64,000 nucleotides of DNA from Eonycteris spelaea. Taxonomy: Eukaryota > Chordata > Mammalia > Chiroptera > Pteropodidae. Below are positions 47,276 through 58,775 of this stretch, piece after piece. The stretch spans positions 16,391,001-16,455,000 of the forward strand of contig PUFA01000007.1 of assembly GCA_003508835.1 (NCBI GenBank), read 5' to 3'. The notes beneath the pieces are model-generated. The model was not told the DNA's origin. It saw nothing but the letters and a program-made list of their open reading frames with translations, and searched no databases. The translations under genes and the position numbers were made by a program. Each line of letters starts with the position of its first letter. Within the stretch, counting starts at the first letter, position 1.

Positions 47276-50039
47276 ATATTAACTTCCAAGTTTCAAAGAT
47301 AAATCTCTAACTTTTCTCACACTTTACCACTTTTTTCTTCATCTTTATAATAGAATTACATTCTGATTTTTACTTAAATCCATGTTTTTCACAAATGCGT
47401 TTTTAGGACTATATAGTTATTGTTCACAGCTTACCACATAATATACATAACATGTTTTCATTCGCATACTATATTTTATTTCTCTTACTGTTAATGATTG
47501 CCCCAGTTTTTTGTTGGTTTGCCTGTTTGTTTTTAAAATTTTTCTATTAATGTCATGAGACACTTTTCAATATGGTCATACATCACTGCCTCTGAAAACT
47601 GAATGTATTTACTACATGTTCCCTGCTTATCTGTATCTCAGACTTACAATTCCAGGTTTGGTCTGGTTTCAGCTGGTTGGTCAAGATTAAGACTTTTGTT
47701 ACTGTTCTAGGTACAAGAGCTGATAAGATAGATATCTAACTTCACAGCTTCAATGATGAGAGGGAGACTTGGTTTCACATGGCTGAGAAATTCCACAATA
47801 CTGGAAGAGGCTTCAATTGCTGACTGGCCAAAATAAATTATAAATGGCTACTACATTCAGATACTAGCTTTTTATTTTTTAGGAAGCTACTTGATCTTGA
47901 TAATTAACTGCATTCATCTATCACGATTCATACCTATAAGTAGTATAGATAAGCAAAAAAAAATTGAAAATTAGATTTTAATCCCATCAATGATATTTAA
48001 TGAGTAGGAATTGGTCTAGATCATTTTACATAATGAAAATTGCTATTTATAGCAAAAGTCAAGATCAGGTTTTAATTTTCACCAGAAAGTCACCAGTTAG
48101 ATGATTTTTTGAATTACCAGTATTTTACAATCTTTCCAAATGTAAGTTATACTTCAGAAACGTAGGCCAAAGTCTCATAAGGCTATGTTGAGATAGTGGA
48201 TTATCAGTGTTTTATTTTTAGTGCCATTCAGATATAAAAGTGAAAAATATATAGACAAAATAAAGAATATAATAAGGAGATAGAAATTAAAAGATTACTT
48301 TTTGGTATTCAAACTGATTCAGTTTTGAAAGTTCCAACTGGAGTTATAATAGGTTCCAAATGCCCACCCAACCATAACATACCCACTCATATCTTTAGGC
48401 TAATCAGTCAATCTTAAATTTCTCAGAGACTCCCATATATATGAATAAATGAGGTAGATGATAACAGCCTTAGTGTAGAAACAGAGGAAATGTTTTGTTC
48501 TCAAAGGAGCTGAGCATTTAGTTAGAATGTGTACTTAATAAATTTCAGCTGTTTGAAATTGACTTATTTTCATGAGTCAAAAATTTTTGTTTCCTCATGA
48601 TGTCAGCCAAAGAATTATCTGAAAATCGAAAAGGTACGTTTTGGTTCATCTTTACATATCCACTTATTAAAATTTATAATTTTAAGAAAATTACTATGGT
48701 AGAAAATAAAAGTTAGAGGTCTGTTGATCTTTATTAGTTATTTAGAGTTAGATGTCAAATTAGAATTTTTCATGTGTCTTTTGAATATTGGGTCAAACAA
48801 CTGAACACTGGGAGAGATCATAGTAAGAAAGTAATTCTGCATGTGACACTTTTTCCTTTGAAAAAAAAATTGTGGCATGCTTTAGAAGATGAAACAAGTA
48901 TTTTTTTTATTAAAATACCTTAAACCTAATTTTTTTAAGAAGAAAAATATCTTAATTACTAACAACTACAAAAATAAATAATTTACTTAAAAAGTGCATT
49001 CATTTGTTCATTCAACAAATATTTTAAACTACAATTATGTGTACTACAAAAAATGTGTGCATGATACTGTGTTTGATCTACTACAATTAAATATTATAAC
49101 AAAACAGAGCAGTATATTATATAATACAAGTTTGACTATCTTAGATAGCATTTTGAACAGGTTCTGCTTTTTTCCTAACTAGAAACACTAGTCATGTTTT
49201 TCTCTGCAATAAAACAAACAGACAAAACAAAACAAAGGTTATGTAATAATCCATCATAAATTTCATGTGCATTTATATTCAACTTAGGAAGAAGTGTTCT
49301 ATGAACAGATAATATTTCATATACCTAGGATACAAATTCAGATTGAAAAACAACATTGTGCAGTGATATTTTGTTAAATTTTAAGGTGAAGAGGGCTATA
49401 TATTTTAGATGAAGGATGACTGCTAAAAAAGTGATTGCCCTACAAGGAAAAGATCTTTGAGAGAAATATTTACATTCACTCAAGTATGTCACAATATTAC
49501 ATAAATGATACGATTTGTATTGACAGCATCTGTTCCTTGTCCTGGCCCAGAGGATGTCAAACTAGGTATAAATTCAAAAATGCAAATTTAATTGCTTCCT
49601 TTGAAAGCTATATTTTCATATTATACCTCAAACCATGAATAAATTCTGCAGATTTATACTTTCTTCTACTTCATTTGATCATTAATCCTCTTCATTCATG
49701 AAAAATATGCTTGAACCTATAATATATATACCTATAATATCCATTCTGCTAAAGAACTGAACAGAGATATGTAATTCTAAGTGATGATGATGGCAATGAT
49801 CACAGTGATGATGATAAAGAAAAATTATTTTGAAGATATTGATTATAATGATGATACTGATATTATTTCTGATAGCAATTGCAAGTTCTTACTCATGTCT
49901 GTGTTGCCATGTGAAGCTAAAGGAAACCACTAGTGTTATCAGATGATTGTAGAGGAATAATATATACCAGGAAGAAGACATTGTCATAAATATACACTAC
50001 ATCCATTCTTTCCATCATCACTGTTGTCATTAGTTGCTT
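47276..50039. other. Unassigned AT-rich DNA
   Basis: No gene with convincing structure. A short candidate exon at 48597-48639 is listed separately. 48995-49070 holds a CATTCATTTGTTCATTCAACAAATATTTTA-type remnant seen in several old LINE ends. Small AT-rich direct repeats occur near 49715-49740. Confidence 0.45.
48597..48639 (+). other. Candidate microexon or short first coding exon (weak)
   Basis: A 27-nt segment (48607-48633) lies between an acceptor-like TTTTTGTTTCCTCATGATGTCAG and a strong donor-like AAG|GTACGT (48631-48639). Read in phase 0 it gives PKNYLKIEK. Alternatively, two ATGs at 48597-48602 open MMSAKELSENRK up to the same donor. I recognise neither peptide. Donor- and acceptor-like motifs are common by chance in 64 kb, so this is only a candidate. 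Confidence 0.15.
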
Positions 50040-50570
50040 TACTTATTGATTCATTCACTCACCCATTCAATACACATTTATTAAGCACAAGTAAAGTGCT
50101 GGAATAACATTCAGAGCAAACATTAACATAACTCTTACTTTCAGGGACCCGCCATACAATAGCATACATAGAGGTTAATGCTATAAAACTAATTGGAAAA
50201 TTGAAATTGTGGTAGGCCCTATGAATGAAAGTGACACGATGCTACTAAAGCTTATAAAAGAGAATTTTGATATAAATATGAGCAATGAATTAAATAACCC
50301 ATAGGAGTTAAAAGAAGAAGAAGGAAGAGAATATTTTAGGCATAGCCATCAAGGGAAACGATACGAATATTAGTAATTGAAATCCATCTTGTCTAAATTA
50401 CAGAAACCTAGGGGAGAATGTTTCAAGTTATGGCTGGAAAAGTAGGTAGGATCATACTATCTTCAGCCTTGTTCTCTTATGTTAAATGAAAAGCGAAGTG
50501 ATCAAAATATTTGAGGTTGTAAGATAAGATTTGCATTTTGAAAAGGTCACTCTGACTTGGCCGCTGTCTG
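50040..50570 (+). mobile_element. Old LINE-like interspersed repeat, sense
   Basis: ATTGATTCATTCACTCACCC, ATTCAATACACATTTATTAA, ATAACTCTTACTTTCAGGGA and later TGCATTTTGAAAAGGTCACT, CTGACTTGGCCGCTGTCTGA follow a widespread ancient mammalian repeat ('ttcattcattcaacaaatatttattgagc' to 'ttttaaaaggatcactctggctgc'). I cannot assign the subfamily. Confidence 0.5.
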
Positions 50571-51479
50571 AAGAATTAGTTGGAAAGGGGCATACTTACT
50601 CTATGACAAGTTATAGAATTAAAAAATATTTAATCCAGTATTTGGTTTTGTAAGAAAGAACTTAAGTTAAAGAAATAAAATATCCTTTTATAATTAGTAC
50701 CATAACTAGATTTAAAACAAAATTTTGAGTACTTATTCTAAGTATTTTTTCAATGATACTCTGACATGCATTTGTTAAATATTCTAGCTAAACTGCTTAA
50801 TTGTTTGTGATCTTGAATCATTTGTATCACTTTTTACTTCATTTCTTCCAAGTCCCTTTAATTTATACCATCTCTAGCCTTCCTTTGACTGCCAAACAAA
50901 AATATCATCTTGACATTCTGAACTACAAAAAAATTTGTATCTCCCTAAGGCTCTTCTTAGCACATTTTCATGATGTAATAATTTATTCATAAGCGTATTA
51001 TTTTTTCTAATAAATTGTGCAATTTTCATTGGTAGAGGCAATAATTTGATCTGTTTTTTTCCCACTGATTCTAATTTCATATCTTGTATGTAATAGATAT
51101 ATAAATAGGGATAAAGCTTTGAAAATTGGTAATATTCTTTATGAATACATTACTATATATTACCATATAGTTCTGAAATTTCACTAAATAAAACATTTTG
51201 TCATTAAACAATAATAAGTAACCATAATTTTATTTATGAAAATGTCACCTAATACTAAGGTTTACATGGCCAAATTTGGAAATCCTTGAGGAAAGTGGTA
51301 GAATCTACAGATTTAATAAGTCCTTTTTGGAGTCAGAAAGATTCGCCAACATCATCATATATGTTTTAGAGCATTTTGTAATTTTGACAGAATTATATAG
51401 TAGCTACAAAGTTTAATTATTTTGAAAACCAAAATAATTTTTAAATGTAAATAAAATAATACTATAAACCTACTTAAAA
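50571..51479. other. Unassigned AT-rich DNA
   Basis: No gene or named repeat. Confidence 0.5.
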
Positions 51480-52045
51480 CTTTTCAATAAATTTTCATTG
51501 TTCTTAAAATAAAATCCAAGTTCTTACTACATGTTAAATGATCCTTCATGATGAAACCTTGCTTATGTTCCATCTCATATCCTATTACTCTTCGCTCAAT
51601 CACTGTACTTCAGAAGATTTCTCAATTCCTCAAACATTACAACCTCACCTCTACCTTGGGATATTTGCAACTGTCCCTGTCCCCAGCATCCCACCCCGTG
51701 GTCTAAAGCTCTCTTTCTACGTAGCCTCACAGGTCTGATTTCTTCTCATCATTTAGATCTCAGCTAAAACATCAGCTGCTCAGGGAAGGATTCTCTGGCC
51801 ACCCCTACATGTCAGCACATTACACTCTTATATGTTCTCCCTAGAACTTCTTGTTGTTTGAAATTATATTAATAAGCAAAATCATACCTTTGCTTATTAT
51901 CTGTTTTCTCCTATATGTCTCATGAAGGCAGAAAATGTGTCAGCCTGATTCCTTCTGTTGTTTCTAAATAACAGAATCTCACCTTTCACCTGGAAAGTAC
52001 TTGATGTATATTTGTTAGATAAGGGAGTGATTGAATGAGGAGCTA
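51480..52045 (+). mobile_element. L2 LINE 3' region, sense
   Basis: Clear L2 landmarks in order: AAAATAAAATCCAAGTTCTT, TCCTTCATGATGAAACCTTG, CTTGGGATATTTGCAACTGT, CATTTAGATCTCAGCTAAAA, CATCAGCTGCTCAGGGAAGG, CTCTGGCCACCCCTACATGT and the terminal GGAAAGTACTTGATGTATAT TTGTTAG. This is one of the best preserved L2 pieces in the window. It is non-coding. Confidence 0.85.
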
Positions 52046-52639
52046 AAGAAATCATACCATTCTAAGGCCTCTTCTGTTCCGCTACCTCAAAGCAGCTGTA
52101 GTCAAACAAGATTTCAGATCTTTCTTTCATCGACAGAATTCATGACACCTATGTTACTTTTCAATTTATTATTAGTTGTGTTCAGAAAGAAATAGACATA
52201 ATTTTATGGCATTGTGTGATAAAGAAAAATCAAAAAGCTTGCAATAATAACTATTTTCCTCTGATGAGAGTTAAATTTATATCAATATACTTTTGAACAT
52301 CTATTACATAACACATGCCTTTATAGAACTACAAAAGACAGCTATAAAAATGTAATATAACCTTTAATGTTATCAAGTTTTAAAAAGAAGGATTAAGAGA
52401 GTAAAACATGGAGAATAATTCAAGCTACCTGCTCTACTGGATTAAATTAATATACATTAGTCATGATTGATCACAACTGTTTTTAAGAACACAAAATTTT
52501 TTCAGAAATTGAATTAATTCTGACAGTCTGTTCATCCTATTCTGATGATCCAGATCTTCAAATGAACCCTGTAGTACTCTAAGTGGACAGTCACCAGACA
52601 CCTACCATGTAATCATTTTGGTATAACAGGACAATTGTA
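52046..52639. other. Unassigned AT-rich DNA
   Basis: No gene or named repeat. Confidence 0.5.
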
Positions 52640-52860
52640 GATGTTTATGTACCATTTATTATAGCCTAGTAACTGTTCTACATACTTAACATATATTAAC
52701 AAGTTTGATCTTCATGATAGCTCTTCAGAATAACTGTTATTATCCTCCATTTAATGGACAAGGCTAAGTGACTTGCCCAAGGTAAAACTTGCCAGAGCCT
52801 GATTTTGAACATAGGCATTTAGTCTTTAGATCCACATTCTTGATGACTGTAATATACTAC
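52640..52860 (-). mobile_element. MIR SINE, antisense, nearly full length
   Basis: ACATATATTAACAAGTTTGA, TCTTCATGATAGCTCTTCAG, TATTATCCTCCATTTAATGG, CAAGGCTAAGTGACTTGCCC, AAGGTAAAACTTGCCAGAGC and CTGATTTTGAACATAGGCAT match the reverse complement of MIR across most of its length. Confidence 0.88.
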
Positions 52861-52993
52861 TTCTCACACTATGCTTACATTGAGGATTAAGATTCAACAT
52901 ATGAATTGGGGGTGGAGCATAAACACTTAGTCTAGACAAAGATAAATTTTGGTTGCTTTCTCTCCAAATAACTTTGCCCAGTATAACCTAGGC

Positions 52994-53031
<38 letters not shown>

Positions 53032-54079
53032 TGAAATTCTGCAAAAGAACTCTATAACTGAAGGATAACTAGTGAATTCTGCTGTACTTGTCACTTTAGA
53101 AAAACTCATTCATGAATTCCAAATTGTTTTAAGTATAGTACAGTGGTCTAAACAAATTTATGAAACAGTTACTTTTGAAGAAATCATATGGTCTGGTTTA
53201 CTTGATTTTATACACATTTACAATCCTCACCCACTTAAGAAAAAAGCTGCTTCTATTAAAATTGTATTCAGAATTCCATAGTGGCATGTGAAAGAAATAT
53301 AAAGATATGGATAGAAGTCCCAGCTTTGTTACCTACCAGAAATGAATCTTACCAAAATGCTTAGCTTCATTTGGACTCTTATTTCCTTACTTTTACAATG
53401 AAGTGTAGTATATTTCTACTGCTTATATTGGCTCAGTGATTTTCTGGGGTATTTTTCATGTTTTATTATTTCTATTATGATGGTTCTTATACTCATGATA
53501 CCCCTATACTTTACAAAATAGAGACCTTATTAGCGTGATCAATTCTCTCTATCTCCATCTCAATCTCTCTCCCCTTCCCCACTCCCCCGCTGCCTTTTCC
53601 TCTCCCTCTCTTTCTCTCACTCTCTCCTTTCTAGGAATTTTAATCTTTTGGGATATACCCAGGGCTGGAAGGCACCTGGAAATGAGTATTTCGTGGCATT
53701 CCAGAATGAGATGCACTAATTCTTGATATTATGATCTCTGAAGTTGTCTTATCCACTGGTTGTCTCAAAGACTGGGTGATTTCTCCAATACTGTGATTTA
53801 TACCATTTCTTTCAAAAAATTGTATTTATGCTTAGGTCAATAAAGTTACTTTCTGCTACTTAACCATCAAGGAATCTAAATATTCTTGGGAAATAATTTC
53901 AATCCCAATAATCTTCAGAAATCTTAATCTAAGACATGAATTGACACACGTGGAAGTGATTGTTAACTGGAAGATGCTACATAAACAATTCTCATAGGCC
54001 TGTCTAGATTATTGGTACCCCATGCAAAATGAAAATGCAGACTCCTCATTCAAAATTATTTAGAATTTCATATGATCAC
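52861..54079. other. Unassigned DNA with a 30-nt A-run and a C/T-rich patch
   Basis: A pure A-run spans 52999-53028. Its upstream sequence (CAGTATAACCTAGGCTTTGT) is not a SINE or L1 I recognise. C/T-rich sequence lies at 53540-53635. No gene. Confidence 0.5.
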
Positions 54080-54150
54080 TGCTATAGTCTGCACATTTGT
54101 GTTGCCCTAAAGTTCATAAGTTGAGATCCTAATGCCAAATTTGATGGTAT

Positions 54151-54470
54151 TGTTGCAAAAAATCAGCCCAGTGAGAAACCAAGCACCACTCGGAGAGGTG
54201 GAAAACTCAGGATTATTATGCCAGCAGTCCCGGAAGAGCTAATGCTCTGAAAATCTGGGCCCTGAGCTCAGGGTAATCTTACTTTTATAGGATTTAACAA
54301 GCAAAGGCAATACATCTATTATCTAGACAGAACAAGCAAAGGGGAGGGTGGGTCTTCAGTTGATCTCTGGAGATCACCCTGCCCTTCAGCCTATACAGAA
54401 AGCATGTCCACAGAAGCAGAACAAAGAGCTGATTACATGGTTAGCCATTTGAGTAAGAAATTCCTCTTCA
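54151..54470 (-). mobile_element. Solo gammaretrovirus-like (ERV1) LTR, antisense, 4-bp TSD
   Basis: A 320-bp insert begins TG and ends CA and is bounded by GTAT on both sides (54147-54150 and 54471-54474). The outer MaLR LTR resumes exactly after it. On the minus strand the order is U3, TATAAAA (plus 54283-54289), a polyadenylation-like AATAAT (plus 54212-54217), then a U5-like end containing CTCCGAGTGGTGCTTGG. TG...CA ends with a 4-bp duplication fit a class I (gammaretrovirus-like) LTR. No internal region remains, so the provirus was lost by LTR-LTR recombination. No coding sequence is present. Confidence 0.82.
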
Positions 54471-54710
54471 GTATTAGAAAATGGGGACTTTAGAAGGTGA
54501 TTAGGTCCTGAGGGTGGAGCCCTCATGCATGACATCAGTGCTCTTATAAAAGAGACTCCAGAGAGCTCTTTTGCCCCTTCCTCCATGTGAGGATACAAGG
54601 AGAAGTAAAGGGGGTCCTCACCCTACCGTGCTAGCACCCTAATCTCAGACTTTTAGTCTCTAGAACTGTGAGAAAAAAATTTCTGTTGTGTAAAAGCTAG
54701 TCAGTATATT

Positions 54711-54711
<1 letters not shown>

Positions 54712-54758
<47 letters not shown>

Positions 54759-54774
54759 TTATCTATCTATCTAT
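54712..54774. repeat. (TCTA)n microsatellite
   Basis: About 15 TCTA units with one TTTA interruption, in the 3' part of the MaLR LTR near its polyadenylation region. Confidence 0.95.
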
Positions 54775-54832
54775 GCTCAGTCTATTTTATTCTGTTGTAG
54801 CAGCCCTAACAGACTAAGACAATGACAACAGA

Positions 54833-56410
54833 GCATTAAACCAAGTGTGGGGTCCTTCTAAGCACAGGGCTGTGCAGAACTTTATAGGCAGCATACCTGT
54901 GGAGCTGGCCCTGGCCTACTTATCATAAGGGAGTTAAAATTTGAATATTCCATCTTTCTTTATTAGTTATTAACCAAGAGAGCAATTCAAAGAAATGTAA
55001 CTCAAATTATCTAAGGACTGCTAGTGGTTTTTTTATCATGGGCAAAATATAATGAGATTAGAAAAAATTAGATGTATATTTTACTAGATGGTTAAGGCAA
55101 AGATAAATATTCTAATTTTTGAACTAAAGATTAATCTATAGTGTAATCAGTAAAAAGTTGTTAATCTTTGTACCATGGAGATAATTTTTTTTTTTATAAA
55201 GTTTAACCATTACGGTAGTTCAGTACATTTCATTCACAACTATAAAGAGAATGAATAATGCTAAAAAGATTTTTTTAAAAAAAAAATTGTGATTTCTCAG
55301 TAACCCTCTGGATGACACTGAAAAAGTTAAAACATTTTGTATGTCTTCTTTCTCATATCTCAAAAACTTTCAATTTCTCTCCTCATTGGCTAGTGGTGAA
55401 TAAAATGCAAATTCCTTGAAAATGTGAAAAACACCATACAAATAAGGTAATATTAATAGTGTTGCTCTCATTGTTATTGCAATTATGTTTTCATATTACT
55501 CCCTAGCCATTAAATACCCAAGATGGAGCCAGTAAGCTAAGCTTGTGGTATTTGAAGTTTTGCTAAGGCACTTTTAATTAACTTTAAAAAATTAGAGGGA
55601 AAAAAACCATTTTGAATAGTTTATAAATTGTAGATAATGAGACTTATCTTTCTGAACAAACATTATGTTTGATCAGGTGACATTATCAACAGTGCCTAGC
55701 ACATTTTCAGGAATGTAGTAGTGAGTACAATCAGCACAATTTTGCCTTTTGGTACCTCCATAATCTAACTTTAAGGTGGTCCTTTGCCTAAGAGAATAGG
55801 TTAATTTATGTTTATATATGTATCGATTGCTCATGAAAACTTATTTTAATAATCAGAGTACTTATTCAGGAACTCCTGAGTTCCACCCACAGTGCATACT
55901 TCCTGTTACTACATTTTGATTTTCCATGCTTTTACTATTTCACTCTGTTTCTTTATTCTTCAAATGACAGTTTAAGCCTGCTAATTTTTCTTATAGGTAG
56001 TTATAAAAGAGCACTGCAGGTTCAGATTTTTCATATGTTAAGTTAACACCATTAGATACTTCTGTGAAAGCAGGTGAACCAGCATTAATCATAGAATCAT
56101 ATAGCTGGAAGGAAACTCCAAAGGTCACATAGTTAATTCTCTTGACTCCATGTAGACTGCTTTGAAATTAACCAAGACAAATAGGTGTCTGTCCAAGAAC
56201 TTAAAGGTCAAATGGCATCATGAATGTATGAACACCCATAGCCAAGTAGACTGTGAGGTGATAATTTAGGTAATTCAAGTACAGTAACTTCAAGTTGGTT
56301 CAATCATCTTATATGAATATTTCCATTTAGACAGCAGTGATTTGAAATCTAAAAGACTATAATAGAAGTTTTTGTTGAGCATGGAAAGAGAGACTACATA
56401 TGAAATACCT
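54833..56410. other. Unassigned AT-rich DNA with small repeat remnants
   Basis: No gene. AACAGTGCCTAGCACATTTT (55690) resembles an L2/MIR end. GAATCATATAGCTGGAAGGA (56094) with CTCCAAAGGTCACATAG resembles another common old repeat segment. Both are too short to name. Confidence 0.45.
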
Positions 56411-57613
56411 GTGTCAGTATCTACTGCTATGTAACAACCCACTACAAAGCTTAATGACTTAAAACAATACTAACAATTTATTGCTCATGACTACACAACT
56501 TGGGCAGGGCTCGGTGGGAATGGATTGTCTCCATTTCATGTGATGTTGACTGGGCAAGCAGACTTGGATTGTAGAGTACAAGGTAGCCTCACTCGTGTCT
56601 GGCACACCAGATGGCATTTCTGGAATTAGTAGGAGCATGAAAACCTCTGTGTCTTTGTGGCCTTGGCAGGAGAGCCATTCTATTCAGAGGACAAAAATAG
56701 AGGAGCCATACCTTTTAAGGCCTAGGGCTGGAACCAACAGAGTGTCACATCTGTTGTATTTTAATGGTCAAATAGGTCACAAGGTCATTCATAAGATAAG
56801 TGGAATAACGCTTAATGTGAGGAAGACAAGATATATAGGGAAGGGTCAAATTTCTGGAATCAAGTCTCAGTAAAATCTACCATAAGCTATGCCCCTTTCA
56901 TGTGAAAAATATACCTGTCCCTTCCCAACACCTCCCAAAACTTATCTCATTAGAGCATTAGACTTGAATTCCAGTGTCTCATGGTTTGCATTGGGACTGG
57001 ATTTGGATGAGGCCTCCTGGGTTCAAGTCCAGTTCCTCTGAAGAATTGAGAATTAAAAACACTGGTTACTTTCACTGAGTGTTATTCATGAGACAGAGAC
57101 AGGACAATAGAGACTCCTCTTCAAAGAGCAGAAGAACAGGCAGCACTTAGCAGTCTCTGCTCCATGGCAGTTCTGAAATCAAGCTGTCACTTGCTTTCAA
57201 GAGCCTCCGATTCCATCAGACAGGGAACGTTCTTTGAATAGAATTCACTTCTGGCCTATGCTAATGGATTGCTAATCTGTGGCTAACCTTGGTTTTTGGC
57301 TCCATCCCCTGAGCTACTGGCTTTGCTCTCTGATATGTCATTCCTTTATCTCAAGAAATGACTTCTATTTGCAGCTGAGTAGCTTTTTATTCTTAATACT
57401 AAACAGTTGGTGGCCAGAAGCCTCTTTTCATTTTGAACTGTCTTAATCCCTTTTGGTCCACGTTTGTACAAATCCTCTAATAACTCTGTATTAAGTTAAT
57501 GTGTCAAATTATAGTTCATTTTATTAGACAAAGCCATATCCACAATGTCTTCAGGACACATTTCTCAACTTTGGGCTGCAAGCCATGATTCTACTGGACA
57601 TTACCCTTAAGAC

Positions 57614-57641
57614 TTTATTATTATATATTATATTATTATTA

Positions 57642-57672
<31 letters not shown>

Positions 57673-57676
57673 TATT
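57614..57676. repeat. (ATT)n microsatellite
   Basis: TTATTATTATTATTA tract of about 17 units with two ATC interruptions, inside the MaLR internal region. Confidence 0.93.
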
Positions 57677-58664
57677 CTGGAAGACTGCAAGATAAAACCT
57701 CTTAAGTCTTTCTGAGGTTTTAAAAAGAGGTCTTTCAGTAGCACCCTTGATTTGATCTTTTTACTGGCAATACTCTGGATTCAATCTTTGCAGTTTCTGA
57801 GGCAATTTCTATCTTTGAGGCAAGGGATTAGAAAAAATTATTTTCTAACCTATAAAGTCTTCAGATATAATATTTCTTCTAAATTGTTTCAGAACTGAAT
57901 ATTTCCTTCTTTAGGTCTTCACTTCTTTTATATAAGTATTTAAAGTCAATTGACACTTTTGACATTCTATTTAAGTATCTTCTTAGTCAGATATATTTTC
58001 TATATTTATGCTGATTTGCCAATTTTGCCAGTTTTCCCATCAAAGTATAGCACTGGTTTTCTTTTCTTCAGCCTCCTAGTGCAGCCACTTTGTTGCTTAT
58101 CCAGCCTCTACCAATAGTCTCCTTATTGCCTGTCCAGCTTCTTTCAGTCATCTGGTTCTAAGCCAATACCACATATTTTAAGTTTCTGTTCTGCGGCACT
58201 TCATTTCCAAGTATCAATGTCGATCTCATTTATGTATTACCAAGTAAACAACCACCATATTCTTAGCTACTTAAAGTAATTATAATTTATCATTTCCCAC
58301 AATTCTATAGGAAGGTAAGACTGTGATCGGTGGGTCTTCTGCTCAATTTCACGTTGACTATGCTCACCTAGGTATTTAATGACTGCTGCATTTAGCTTGG
58401 AGCAAAGTTGATACTGGAACTTTTGAGATGGCTTTAATCACATGTTTACGACTTCAGTTGGGGTACACGGAATGTTTGGTGTCTGTACGGACCTCTCTCC
58501 ATATATTCTCCTACTATTTGGTAGTCTGATCTGAGCTTCTTTATAGGTCAGCTGGATTCCAAAAAAAGTTAAAATGTAAGCTGCTAGTCCTATATAGATG
58601 TAAGTCCAGATTTGGCAGAGTATCTTCTTCACTAATTTCTATTGGTTAAAGATAGCCACAAGGC

Positions 58665-58694
58665 TAGTTTAGATTCTAATAGGAATCTGAACTA
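58665..58694. repeat. Imperfect 12-bp hairpin inside the right MaLR LTR
   Basis: TAGTTTAGATTC (58665-58676) and GAATCTGAACTA (58683-58694) pair with one mismatch around a 6-nt loop. It may be a local inverted duplication within the LTR. Confidence 0.6.
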
Positions 58695-58775
58695 TCTACC
58701 TATTGATGGGATGGTGGTATGTACATGCAAAGATTAAAGGAATTCTTAGAAGTTATCTTTAAAGACAATCTATCA

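Larger units (their letters stand above)
54080..54832 (+). mobile_element. MaLR-type LTR, sense, carrying a nested LTR
   Basis: Outer LTR sequence occupies 54080-54150 (TGCTATAGTCTGCACATTTG, AAGTTCATAAGTTGAGATCC) and 54471-54832. The second part reads GAAGGTGATTAGGTCCTGAG, GGTGGAGCCCTCATGCATGA, CTCTTATAAAAGAGACTCCA, GAGAGCTCTTTTGCCCCTTC, CTCCATGTGAGGATACAAGG, TCTCTAGAACTGTGAGAAAA and ends AGCAGCCCTAACAGACTAAG. This is the canonical order of a MaLR LTR. A TCTA microsatellite has grown in its 3' part. Confidence 0.88.
56411..58775 (-). mobile_element. MaLR proviral relic, two LTRs plus internal region, minus orientation
   Basis: Two related segments in the same orientation flank about 1.34 kb. 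The left one (56411-56884) begins TATCTACTGCTATGTAACAA, CTTAATGACTTAAAACAATA. The right one (58226-58775) begins TATGTATTACCAAGTAAACA and runs through AATTTATCATTTCCCACAAT and TTCTATTGGTTAAAGATAGC. Both read as the reverse complement of a MaLR LTR ('..cttaagccactaagtt..gttacacagcaatagata'), so the element lies on the minus strand, with its 5' LTR on the right. Just before the right LTR, AAGTATCAATGTCG resembles the 'ggtaccaat' junction of MaLR internal sequence. The internal part is decayed and interrupted by an ATT microsatellite. No open gag-like frame survives. Confidence 0.65.

Noticed and set aside
52999..53028. Poly(A) tail of a SINE or retrocopy
   Set aside because: The 30-nt A-run has no recognisable retroelement upstream and no clear target-site duplication, so it is treated as a simple repeat.
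54712..54774. CRISPR-like regular repeats
   Set aside because: Simple TCTA tetranucleotide tract without spacers, in a eukaryotic LTR.
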